Assembly (NCBI RefSeq): GCF_021325795.1
Contig: NZ_JAHPZX010000002.1
Span: 62,001 to 126,000, forward strand
Direction of reading: 5' to 3'
Source: Bordetella sp. LUAb4
GTDB lineage: Bacteria > Pseudomonadota > Gammaproteobacteria > Burkholderiales > Burkholderiaceae_B
DNA length: 64,000 nt
The first letter of the stretch is position 1. Every line of letters begins with the position of its first letter. The notes beneath the pieces are model-generated. The model saw nothing but the letters and a program-made list of their open reading frames with translations, did no database searches and was not told where the DNA came from. A program made the translations under genes and the position numbers. Positions 44,162 through 53,072 of the stretch are shown in pieces.

Positions 44162-46141
44162 TCAGGGCATCATTTCCAGGGGCACGGGGTAGACGAAATC
44201 CCGCGGGTCGCTGTTCTTGGCCAGCGGCACCCAGCGGTCGACATCCGCGTTGTAGATCTGGTAATGCCGCAGTTTGGTCGACAGGTTGCGAATGAACTTC
44301 TCCTGCGCCAGGCCGTCCCAACTCTTCCAGGTCTGTTCATCGAGATTCAGCACCTCGCTCTGGTAGGGCAGCCCTTCCAGATACTCGGCCATGAATCCCA
44401 TATCCGACAGCTTCTTGTCCGATTTCTGCAATTGGTTGGGATCCGCGCCCATGGTCGCGGCGACACTACGCAGCTGGTTGAACATGTCGGTCGGCGAGAT
44501 CAGCCCCTGGTTCGCCGCGTCGACGATCTTCTTCATGACATCGCTGAGATCGCTAAGCTGGCCCTTGGTCAGCAGCACCCGCACGTCCGTCGTCGGCAGG
44601 GTCTGCTTGATCAGATCGCGGTCGCTGATCCAGGCCTGAAACACGGGAGGCGCCTTGGTGCCGATGCGTTCGCCCAGGTAGGCCAGCTTCATTGCGTTGC
44701 CGATCAGCGCGGCATCTTCCAGCATCTTCGCGTCCGCATTGGCCGGCTTCTTGCCTGGCTCCGTCGCATTGGCCGCGCTGCCGATCGCATCCTCGCCCTG
44801 GTAGGCGGACTTCACCTGCTGGGTGATGGCCTCGGACAAGGCGTCGACCTTCTTGCCGAACTCGTTGACGTCGCCGGCGTTGACCGGGTAGTACAAGGAC
44901 ACGTTGGTGCCGCCGTAGGTCGACAGGTTGCGGTACTGCGCCTCCGCGCTTGCATGGTCCTTGGCGCCCGCCGGTGTTTTCAGGTGCAGGGTGTAGATGG
45001 CCACACCCGGCTTGGCCGCTTCAAGCCGGACCTGGGTGGCGCTCATGCCGGTGGACGACAACTTGTCGCTGCCGTCGATGGCGCCCGCATCGGTGATCAG
45101 CACCACATAGCGCGCGCCATAGGGCCGCCAGTCGATGCTGTTGATGGCATCCATCACGCCGGCATAGGCATCTTCGTCGAACAGGCTGCTGGAAACCTTG
45201 GCCTGCTTGAGTTCGGCCACCTTGGCCATGAAGTCGGCGCCGTCCTTGACCTCGTTCGGGTCCGCGTAGATCTTGCTGACGTACTCCAGGGCGGGCGCGG
45301 CCTTGATATTGGAACGGAAGGCCACCAGGCCGAACTTGACCTTGTCGCCCAGGTGCTCCGCCTCGACTTTGGCGTATATCTTCTTGACCGCTTCGCGCGT
45401 GCGTTCGATGTACGGGTCCATCGAAATGGTGGAGTCGATGACGAACACCACCGCCGAACTGAACTCCTTGATCTGCTTGCTGCGCTCCTGAGCCGTGGAC
45501 GAGTCCTGGTGCGCCTTCGCCGAGTCCGCGGAGTCCGCGCTGACGGACGCGACGTTCAGCACCCGCACCCGGACATTCTGTTCCGTCATGACCTCCTCGC
45601 CACTCAGGATGGGCATCAGATAGAAGTTCTTCGCCATGTCGACGAACAGCTCCGGCTCCTGTGCCACCACACCGGGTGCCTGGCCCTTGGTCTTGAGCTG
45701 CTGGCGGGTGGGAGCGATCTTCTCGACCGGATCGATGGCGTTGAGCACGCCGTCCAGCGCCGGCCGGTCCTTGAAGAAAAGCGTGCGGTCGCGCCCGGCG
45801 GGATTGGTGAACGCCAGGGACATCTGCATTTTCCAATCGACCGTGCAGGACCGGTCCAGCCACCCTTGCGTCTTGCCAAAGGAATCCGGCCCGATCCGCA
45901 CCCAGCTCTTGCCGCCGGCATCCTGCGTGGCGTAGACGTAGAAACGGCTGAAGGTAGGCTGCACGGCGCCGGACTTGCCGCCCGGCGCATCGTAAAGCGC
46001 GCAACCAGGCGTGGTAAGCACCCGTTGGTAGAGCGTCTTCTTACCTTCCTGCAACAGCGGCGGCGCGGCATGCACCGAACCTGCGAGAACCAGCAGGCCC
46101 AGCGCCGCAGCCGTCTTTCTCGCCAGGGCAGTCTTCGTCAT
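44162..46141 (-). CDS. Secreted von Willebrand A protein with SH3-like N-terminus
   Basis: The 659-residue product has a signal peptide (LGLLVLAGSVHAA) and an SH3-like region at about residues 30-105 (CALYDAP, SWVRIGPDSFGKTQGWL). A VWA domain starts near residue 235. The metal-site motif is FVIDSTISMDPYIERT, followed by FGLVAFRSN and VVLITDAGA, so metal binding looks intact. The wording of the first motif recalls the VWA domain at the end of the T6SS kinase PpkA. No kinase domain is present. Its start overlaps the upstream gene by 4 bp. Confidence 0.82.
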   Translation of the reverse strand: MTKTALARKTAAALGLLVLAGSVHAAPPLLQEGKKTLYQRVLTTPGCALYDAPGGKSGAVQPTFSRFYVYATQDAGGKSWVRIGPDSFGKTQGWLDRSCTVDWKMQMSLAFTNPAGRDRTLFFKDRPALDGVLNAIDPVEKIAPTRQQLKTKGQAPGVVAQEPELFVDMAKNFYLMPILSGEEVMTEQNVRVRVLNVASVSADSADSAKAHQDSSTAQERSKQIKEFSSAVVFVIDSTISMDPYIERTREAVKKIYAKVEAEHLGDKVKFGLVAFRSNIKAAPALEYVSKIYADPNEVKDGADFMAKVAELKQAKVSSSLFDEDAYAGVMDAINSIDWRPYGARYVVLITDAGAIDGSDKLSSTGMSATQVRLEAAKPGVAIYTLHLKTPAGAKDHASAEAQYRNLSTYGGTNVSLYYPVNAGDVNEFGKKVDALSEAITQQVKSAYQGEDAIGSAANATEPGKKPANADAKMLEDAALIGNAMKLAYLGERIGTKAPPVFQAWISDRDLIKQTLPTTDVRVLLTKGQLSDLSDVMKKIVDAANQGLISPTDMFNQLRSVAATMGADPNQLQKSDKKLSDMGFMAEYLEGLPYQSEVLNLDEQTWKSWDGLAQEKFIRNLSTKLRHYQIYNADVDRWVPLAKNSDPRDFVYPVPLEMMP

Positions 46142-47163
46142 TGCGGCAGCTCCTTGAGACGTGCCTGCGCCTGGGCGTTGTCCTTGTCCTTCTCCAGCAC
46201 CGCCCGATACCAGTAGGCGGCCGTGGCGGGATCCGCCTTGAAGCAGGCGTTTTCCTTGTACGTGGCGGGGTCGTATTCCTGCGCATAGGCCAACGCGATC
46301 GGCACGCTGCCGGCCTGGGCGCGATTGGCATACAGGCGTTGCGCGATCGAGCATTTACCCGCGTCGCGCGCAGCCTTGATGATGGCCAGCATGGCGGCGG
46401 GATCCGTCACGTCACGCACGCAGTCCTGGACGAAGGACATCTCCGGCGCGGACGCCAGATTGTCCTTGGAGCAGGCGGCGGCCGCCACGGGTGGCGCCGC
46501 CGCTGCCGCCACCGGCGCTTCCGGCTTGGGCTGAGGCTCGGGCGCGTTGTCTTTCTTCAAGAAGAACCACGCCGCCACGCCCGCGGCGATCAGCAAGGCC
46601 AGTACGCCCGCGATGATTGCCGCGATGGGTTTGGATTTGGGCGCCGGGTTGTTCTCCACCTGGGACGCTGTGGGCGCTTGCGCTTGCACCGGGGCGGCGG
46701 TGGCGCGTGCACTGTCCGGCTCCGCCACGGGGGCCGCATCGGCAGGCATCTCGGGGATGCTCGGCTTGACGTCAACGACGGTCGCCTGTGCAGGGGCTTC
46801 ACCCGCCGCGGTGGACGGCGTCACGTCGTTGGGGAATGGACGAACCGGGTACTTGGCCAGCGCGCCGCCAGACCTGCGCACTTCGATCAGGAAAGACGAA
46901 TTGCGCTTGGCCTCGAGCATGGCATCGACGATGGCGGGCCCAACCTCGAGGGCCAGGCGGTCGGCACGCATCTCGCCATTACCGAAGCGCAGCCACTGCT
47001 GACCACCGCCCCATTTACCCTCGGCATCCAGGTGAGCCGGGGAAGAATTGCGCCGGATGCTCAGTTCTACGTCCGCCGCATCGCCACTCCAGTTCTCGAT
47101 CTGCAGTTCGGCGTACCCCGCGCGCCGGTTGGGCAGCGGGTGGAATGAAATAAAAGCTGCCAT
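46138..47163 (-). CDS. Membrane-anchored protein of the srf operon, unknown function
   Basis: This 341-residue protein has an N-terminal cytoplasmic domain of about 110 residues (AAFISFHPLPNRRAGYAELQ), an Ala/Pro-rich linker, one membrane helix (IAAIIAGVLALLIAAGVAAW) and a C-terminal cysteine-containing domain with Sel1/TPR-like helices (PATAAYWYRAVLEKDKDNAQ). It lies 2 bp after srfC and overlaps the VWA gene by 4 bp. Like SrfA and the protein encoded at 38037-39239, it would bridge cytoplasm and periplasm. No known family is recognised. Confidence 0.75.
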   Translation of the reverse strand: MAAFISFHPLPNRRAGYAELQIENWSGDAADVELSIRRNSSPAHLDAEGKWGGGQQWLRFGNGEMRADRLALEVGPAIVDAMLEAKRNSSFLIEVRRSGGALAKYPVRPFPNDVTPSTAAGEAPAQATVVDVKPSIPEMPADAAPVAEPDSARATAAPVQAQAPTASQVENNPAPKSKPIAAIIAGVLALLIAAGVAAWFFLKKDNAPEPQPKPEAPVAAAAAPPVAAAACSKDNLASAPEMSFVQDCVRDVTDPAAMLAIIKAARDAGKCSIAQRLYANRAQAGSVPIALAYAQEYDPATYKENACFKADPATAAYWYRAVLEKDKDNAQAQARLKELPQ

Positions 47164-47165
47164 GG

Positions 47166-49874
47166 TCACACTTTCCTGATGTCGGCAATGATGGCGCCCA
47201 AGGCCTCGTTCTGCGCGTCGTTGATTTCCTGGCCGGCGCTGAAGCCGGCGTTCTTCACTATCATGTCTGTCAGGCAAGACACCCAGTCCTTGAGGAATTC
47301 ACGCCCCTTGCCGATGTCGTTCTGCTCGGGCAAATTCGGCAAACCCGTGGCGACATCCAGAACCGTCGTCTTGGCGAACACTTTGGCGGCGGGCACCGAC
47401 GCACTGGCCGGCTTATCCCCTTCTTTCATGTCCAGATAGCCTAGCCAGGCGATGAAATCGCGCAGCACCACCTGCGTCCGCAAGACCTGGCGCATGACCA
47501 CCTGGTCGCGCTTGGAGGCACTGTCGATGCGGGCCAGCAGGCCCTGCACCAGCTGCTTGGGCAAATTCAGGCCCGCGGCGTTTTCCCTGTAGGCGGCGTT
47601 GCGCAGCTCTTCGACCACGATCTCCAGAACGTCCTGGGGAATGTTCTTCAGCATGGCATGCTGGCGCGTGCGGCCGGGCAGCTCGCTCAGATGATTCAGC
47701 CAGAGCTTGAACGCGGAATCGGCGAACCAATGCTCGTAGGTATCCTCGCCCGCCGTATCCGCAACGACCGCGGCTGGCGCGCCTTCATCCTGGCTGGCGC
47801 CGAGCAGGCTGGCGAACAGGTCGTCGGCGTCGCCACTGGCGGCCACGATTTCCGGCTGCTTGCTCGCGGACGGGGCTGGGCGCGCCTGGGGCACATCGGC
47901 GCCGCTCAGATAGAGATTGCGCAGCGCTTCGGTCGGCAGCTCCAGCGCGTGCATCAGCTCGGACAAGAGGAAATAGGCCTTGGGGTTGTCAGCGATATTC
48001 CGCAATACCGGACCGACCTTGTCAGCCAGCGCCCTTTTCTTCTGCCTGGCGCCTTCGGCATCGCTACCTTCCCGGTAGAAAACGCCGACGCCCACATCCA
48101 CGATGGCATGGCGCACCTCATCGACCTGGCCGCGCAGCTTGTCGAGTTTGAAATCGATGGCGCTGATCTCCGCGATGGCACCCGCCAGTCGCGCCATCCC
48201 GCCATCGTTCAGCGTCATCATGGCATCCCAGGCCTGCCCGGCTTGGGGAAAGCGATTGCGCAGCACATCCGCCTGAACGAAGCTGTCCCGCATCTTGCCC
48301 AGGAGTTCCTGCTTTTCAGGCCTGATCCCCTCTTCCCGCTCGCCGGGCCTGATCGTGAAGTCGGTATAGGACGGCGTACGCACCAGGAAGGTATTGCTGA
48401 AAGGCTTGCCGCCCTTCCAGTCGCGCATGAAGTCCAGGCCCTCATAGATCTTGAACGCGATGTCGTTCAGGCCTTTCCACTCCTGGTGCCACTTATCTTC
48501 TTTTTGCAGCATGTCCGTGACACGCGCATTGAACATCGTCACCGCCCACAGCAAGCCAGACCGCTCGCCGCGGTCGCGCGCGGATTCTCCCTGCGTGCGC
48601 CTGACCCAGCGATCCAGAACGGGAACCACGGCGCTGGTCTCGGGCTGTTTGTGCGCGGGCGTACATAGAACCAGCCCGTTCATCTCCTGGTTCTCGGTGT
48701 AGAGCTCGAACAGATAGGCCACCTTGCCGCGCCGTAGCAGCTCTCCCACGGGGTTGTTCGGAATCTCGCTCAGCCTGGCCTTGTCATAACGGCCGCGGTA
48801 ACCTGGGAAGTCCAGCAGGTCGACGGTTTCCAGGCTTTGTTCCCTGGGCGGGTTGGCCAAGGGAAACACCAGCTCCGTCGTCAGCGCCGCCAGATGCGAG
48901 CGATTGATGGAAACCGGCGCTCCCAGCCTGCCGTCCTTGACCGCGCGCACCTTCACCAGGGTGCTGTCACCGCCGCCGATCTTGTCCAGCATCGTGACGT
49001 TCATGATGCTGGGCGGGCCGTCGGCATGGTCCTGGATTGCATCGAGGGGGATGTACGCGGCATCGGCACCATCTATGGCCCGCAAGCTATGGGCAATCTG
49101 TGCGTAGGCCTGCGTCAGCTGCTTTTCCTCGCCCCACAGAACGGAAAAGAATTCCGCCCGCTCGCTGGCCGGCAAACGCGGCGCCAGCGCGGCGGCGCGT
49201 GGCCAGTAGCCGCTTTTCAGGTCGCCTTCCAGAGCCTGGACATGATTGCCGAAGGAGGCCGCGACGTAGTCCCACAAGGACACGACATCGTCCGCGTCCA
49301 CGCCCGGCTGCCGGTCGTCGGAGACGCGGTCCGCATAACGGTCCAGCATGGCCTTGATGCGCTCGCCGGTAATCTTGTATTCGACCTTGCCCTGATCGAA
49401 ATCCTTGAACCACGCATTGGCCAATATCTTGGCCAGGTCGATTTCCCGGAACAGGCGGACTTCGATAGGGAAAGCGTCGTCTTGCAACGCTGGCCTCATA
49501 CGCGTGAATCGCGTCACCAGACCGGTGGCCTCGCTGCCCCCGCCCGATGGATTGACCGACTCCAGGAAATTCACCCGCTGGCCGCCGTAGTCGGCTTGCA
49601 GCTGACCGTTTTCCCCTGCCGCCAATGTCGAGATCAGATATGACTTACCTGCCTGGGACAAGCCGAAGAAGCCGATGGCCATGGGATGTCCCGCGGCGCG
49701 CTCCAGGCCTCGGGCCTTGTTGCTGGCCCGGCGCAGGCCGAAGACCAGCCCATCCGCCTTGTCGTCCAGTTTCTTGGAACTGCCGCGCACCGCATCTATC
49801 CATGCAATGGCACGGCCCGCGCCTTCGTGGATGGCTCGCCATTGGCGCGCCAGTTTTTCCTGAGTTTCGCTCAT
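47166..49874 (-). CDS. srfC: SrfC-like large GTPase (putative virulence factor)
   Basis: The 902-residue protein has a P-loop, GLSQAGKSYL at 71-80, and a G3-type DxxG motif in DLLDFPGYRGRYD near residue 355, within a dynamin-like GTPase frame. Helical regions and an Ala-rich linker near residue 665 follow. It matches the size, neighbourhood and N-terminal layout of SrfC of Salmonella and relatives. There is no signal peptide or membrane helix, so it is cytoplasmic or peripheral. The biochemical role of the family is not settled. The partner srfB lies 18 bp upstream. Confidence 0.8.
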   Translation of the reverse strand: MSETQEKLARQWRAIHEGAGRAIAWIDAVRGSSKKLDDKADGLVFGLRRASNKARGLERAAGHPMAIGFFGLSQAGKSYLISTLAAGENGQLQADYGGQRVNFLESVNPSGGGSEATGLVTRFTRMRPALQDDAFPIEVRLFREIDLAKILANAWFKDFDQGKVEYKITGERIKAMLDRYADRVSDDRQPGVDADDVVSLWDYVAASFGNHVQALEGDLKSGYWPRAAALAPRLPASERAEFFSVLWGEEKQLTQAYAQIAHSLRAIDGADAAYIPLDAIQDHADGPPSIMNVTMLDKIGGGDSTLVKVRAVKDGRLGAPVSINRSHLAALTTELVFPLANPPREQSLETVDLLDFPGYRGRYDKARLSEIPNNPVGELLRRGKVAYLFELYTENQEMNGLVLCTPAHKQPETSAVVPVLDRWVRRTQGESARDRGERSGLLWAVTMFNARVTDMLQKEDKWHQEWKGLNDIAFKIYEGLDFMRDWKGGKPFSNTFLVRTPSYTDFTIRPGEREEGIRPEKQELLGKMRDSFVQADVLRNRFPQAGQAWDAMMTLNDGGMARLAGAIAEISAIDFKLDKLRGQVDEVRHAIVDVGVGVFYREGSDAEGARQKKRALADKVGPVLRNIADNPKAYFLLSELMHALELPTEALRNLYLSGADVPQARPAPSASKQPEIVAASGDADDLFASLLGASQDEGAPAAVVADTAGEDTYEHWFADSAFKLWLNHLSELPGRTRQHAMLKNIPQDVLEIVVEELRNAAYRENAAGLNLPKQLVQGLLARIDSASKRDQVVMRQVLRTQVVLRDFIAWLGYLDMKEGDKPASASVPAAKVFAKTTVLDVATGLPNLPEQNDIGKGREFLKDWVSCLTDMIVKNAGFSAGQEINDAQNEALGAIIADIRKV

Positions 49875-49892
49875 GTCGCCATCAATCCTGAA

Positions 49893-52800
49893 TCAAGCTT
49901 TCACGCTGCCGCTGTCCAGCCAATAGAAATTCGCCTTTCCTATCCTGAGCAGGGTGTTCAATTGCAGCCTTACCTCGGGCTTGCGTCCGCCTTCATCCGT
50001 CATGGGAGCGGTTCGCGATGTCAGCAAGCGGTCGTTGACCAGACCCGCCTTGCGTTCCTGGTCGGTAGCCTTGGCCACTTTGAAATAGACCCGGCCCGAC
50101 GCATGGGACTTCATCGCATTGGATTCCTGGCTACGCTTGTATTCCTGCTCCCAGGCTCGATCGAAGCTCAACACGTACATGGGCGTCGCGGGCCAGCGTT
50201 CCGCGCCGAGCTGCCGGTAACCCAGGCGCGCGGTGTTTTCCATCTTGAAGGCAATGGCGTCGCCATTCGCATCCACGGGCAGCTCGATGCTTTGATCCAT
50301 GGACGTCTTGCCGTCCTCGGACTGCCGCGTCTGAATGTCGGAAAACAGCACGTTGCCGTGCTTGAGCATATTGTCGTTGCCGATTTCGCCAAAATAGCGG
50401 ACCAGGGGCTTGGGCCGCAGCGTGCTGGTGTTCAGCTTGAACGTCGGAATGCGGTTGTTTTCGCAAAGCCAGATCACCATGGCGCCGACCGAAGCCGTGG
50501 TCTTGGGATCGTCGATGCACTCCGCCTTGCGGAAGGGAAACCAATCGCCCGTCCGGTAGTTGTGCATGGACACCAGACGGCCCGGCGGCAAGGGCACCGC
50601 CTTGCGTATCACCGCCTGCACGCCCGGCAGGACCGACGGCCTGCCCGTCAACAGCAGCACGTCGCAGTCGAAGTAATTGACGATTTCGCACAGGTTCCGC
50701 AGGGTATTGCAGATATCCATGTTGTCCGTCAGGAAGTCGAAATGCATCTTGAGCGGATCGCAGGTCAACGGCACCGCTTCGAGATCGAATTCGACCGGCA
50801 TGCCGGCGGCCTCATTGAGCGCCTTGCCCACGAAGGCACGCACGGCGGCGCTCAAGGGTGGACGGCCTTGCAGCCACTCGCCGATGGCTTTTTCCTTGCG
50901 CTCCACCGGCTTTTCCGGATCGAAGTTTTCGTACTCCTTGAGCAGCACCAGCGCCAAGGGGTGGAAGCACTGCAAGGTCAGTTGCTGCCGCAGCAGGCGC
51001 TGCCTTTCATCATCGCCCGTGCTGCCGCACAGGATGTCCATCAGGCCGGTGCTATCGCGCGCGCCCGCTTTGCTGACGGCCGACTCCAGTTGAGGCAGGA
51101 CGTACTTGCGGATGACTTCCAGAACGATGTCGTCGCCTGCCACCTTGAAGCCGTCGCGAAAGCGCTGCGTAGGCTTGATGGGAACGAAGCTGTTGGCCGA
51201 ATGGCGCGCACCGCGATCCAGCTTGTAGTCGGTGATGACCAGATCCGTCGTGCCGCCGCCGATGTCCAGCGAAGCCACCGTGATGCATTCACGGTCCGCC
51301 TTTTCCTTGCGCGCCAAGGTGTCGAAGAACTCTTCGGCATAGCCGCTGAAATTCGTCACCACCTCGGTATAGAGGTAGACAAGCTGCCCGCAAGTTGCCT
51401 CGTCCCATTTGATGACGACCTTGGGCAGGGGCACCACGAACAGATCGTGCTTGTCGTCCTCGGCATCCTCGACCGGGTCACCGTGGCCCAGATGCCAGCC
51501 CATGCTCTTCCACAACAAGCTGAGCGCGCGCTGCGCGTGCAGCTTGAAAATGCCGCGTTCCACTTGCGGCATGCTGGGGGGCACGGTCAGGATGATGGCG
51601 CGCAGGTGGCGCGGCAGCGTCCGGTCGCGCTTGCGCGATCGGTAAAGCCAGCTGTTGATCTGCGAAACCGCCTGCGCGAATACTTCATTCAGCATGAATC
51701 CCATCAATGCGCTGCGCGTGTAGTGCGCTTCGAAGGCGGGCAGTCCGGAGGTTTCTTCCTCTTCGTAGAGTTGGCAGGGCCCGTACAGGGGCACGCCTTT
51801 CTCGTCGATCATGTTCTTGAGCGGGCCCAACGTGGCCCATTCCGGCACTTCGCCTTTGAACGTCGATGCGTTGGGACGCCAGCCAGACTCGTAAGCGTCC
51901 TCGGCATCCCACAAATAGCGCTTGGGGCTGGATAAACCGGTGGAGCCTTCGGTGCCTTCCTTGCGCGCCGCGAGATGGGTTGCCTCGGCACCCACACGCA
52001 CCATCGACATCCACACGAACGCATCGTCCCGTCCACCCTGCAGGGATAGATCGTCCTTGCCGAAACTGACCGGCGCGAATTCCACGCGCGACTCGAAAGG
52101 ATGGCTATAGACGCGCTCCGGCTGCGTCATGTCGCGCAGGGTAAGGAAGCTGTAGTCGTTCAGGCCGTTGTCGTTCTGCTTGTGCTCTTCGATCAGAATG
52201 CCGCAAGTGCGCGAATTGCCGACGTCGAGCACCAGATCGACGGGAACGCTGGCGCCCTTGATCTCCATGCGGCCGTCCTTGTTGGGGGCGAGCATGTTCA
52301 GCACCTTGATGCGGGGCAGCTTGATCTTGACCTTTTCCTTCAGCTCTTTATTCGATCGCGTGGTAGGCGCGGACTCGCGCATCAGGCTCAGCAGGTTCAG
52401 GTAATGCCCGATATGCTCTTTCTTCGCCAGCGCGCGTTCTATCTCGCGGCTTTCCAAATCGTCGCGGCGCTCGCGGAACAGGGTTTCCAGCCATTTGACG
52501 ACCCACTCCTGCTCGTCCAGGAACCATTCCATCTCATGCAGGTTGAAGGCCAGACGGAACACGGAGCCGGTTTCCATGTCTTCATCGTAGGGCTCGATGT
52601 AGTCACGGGCGCTATCGCGGGCACGCGTACGCGTATCGAAAGCAAACGTCAGGCGATGCGTATTGCCATTGGCGTCGGCTTCCGCCAGCTTGACGATGCG
52701 CAGCCGTGCCCAGTTCTTGGGTCCCCGCTCGAACTGGCTATCCGATTTGAAGCGGAAGAACGGCACCGGCACCCAGAAAGCGTCGAACAGTTCCAGGCTT

Positions 52801-53054
52801 TCCTGCATGGGCAGTGAAAACGTGGCTCTGGTTTCGACAAAATTGCCTGGCCTGTCTTCATAGCCAGGCTTGCCGTCTTCCGGCACATGAAGCCGTATGG
52901 GCATGCGGCCGGACGGGTGCATGCAGAATTCGCCTTCCGGCTCGCGTTTGAGATCCGGTAGCGCGCACGCCAGATCGAGAAACTGGATGCCCGTATTGCC
53001 GAAAAGCTCGACGTTATCCTTATCGGCATCATAAGTATCAACAGGGGGCAACAT
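49893..53054 (-). CDS. srfB: SrfB-like Hsp70/actin-fold ATPase
   Basis: The product has 1053 residues from ATG 53054; an upstream TTG at 53069 is less likely. The actin/Hsp70 phosphate-1 loop VLDVGNSRTCGIL lies near residue 275 and the phosphate-2 loop SLDIGGGTTDLVI near residue 595, so an ATPase of this superfamily is clear. Between them is a segment with EWATLGPLKNMIDEKGVPLYG and other family-specific blocks. SrfB proteins of enterobacteria have this size and always accompany SrfC. It lies 18 bp after srfA and 18 bp before srfC. Confidence 0.83.
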   Translation of the reverse strand: MLPPVDTYDADKDNVELFGNTGIQFLDLACALPDLKREPEGEFCMHPSGRMPIRLHVPEDGKPGYEDRPGNFVETRATFSLPMQESLELFDAFWVPVPFFRFKSDSQFERGPKNWARLRIVKLAEADANGNTHRLTFAFDTRTRARDSARDYIEPYDEDMETGSVFRLAFNLHEMEWFLDEQEWVVKWLETLFRERRDDLESREIERALAKKEHIGHYLNLLSLMRESAPTTRSNKELKEKVKIKLPRIKVLNMLAPNKDGRMEIKGASVPVDLVLDVGNSRTCGILIEEHKQNDNGLNDYSFLTLRDMTQPERVYSHPFESRVEFAPVSFGKDDLSLQGGRDDAFVWMSMVRVGAEATHLAARKEGTEGSTGLSSPKRYLWDAEDAYESGWRPNASTFKGEVPEWATLGPLKNMIDEKGVPLYGPCQLYEEEETSGLPAFEAHYTRSALMGFMLNEVFAQAVSQINSWLYRSRKRDRTLPRHLRAIILTVPPSMPQVERGIFKLHAQRALSLLWKSMGWHLGHGDPVEDAEDDKHDLFVVPLPKVVIKWDEATCGQLVYLYTEVVTNFSGYAEEFFDTLARKEKADRECITVASLDIGGGTTDLVITDYKLDRGARHSANSFVPIKPTQRFRDGFKVAGDDIVLEVIRKYVLPQLESAVSKAGARDSTGLMDILCGSTGDDERQRLLRQQLTLQCFHPLALVLLKEYENFDPEKPVERKEKAIGEWLQGRPPLSAAVRAFVGKALNEAAGMPVEFDLEAVPLTCDPLKMHFDFLTDNMDICNTLRNLCEIVNYFDCDVLLLTGRPSVLPGVQAVIRKAVPLPPGRLVSMHNYRTGDWFPFRKAECIDDPKTTASVGAMVIWLCENNRIPTFKLNTSTLRPKPLVRYFGEIGNDNMLKHGNVLFSDIQTRQSEDGKTSMDQSIELPVDANGDAIAFKMENTARLGYRQLGAERWPATPMYVLSFDRAWEQEYKRSQESNAMKSHASGRVYFKVAKATDQERKAGLVNDRLLTSRTAPMTDEGGRKPEVRLQLNTLLRIGKANFYWLDSGSVKA

Positions 53055-53072
53055 GGCGAATACTCTCAACGA

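Noticed and set aside
38037-46141. Calling the operon a type VI secretion locus
   Set aside because: No TssB, TssC, TssM, ClpV, Hcp, VgrG, PpkA or PppA gene is present. Only the accessory Tag-like module and VWA proteins resemble T6SS parts.
49686-51935. A plus-strand frame of 749 codons opposite srfB and srfC
   Set aside because: It lies antisense to the conserved ATPase and GTPase motifs and has no recognisable domain.
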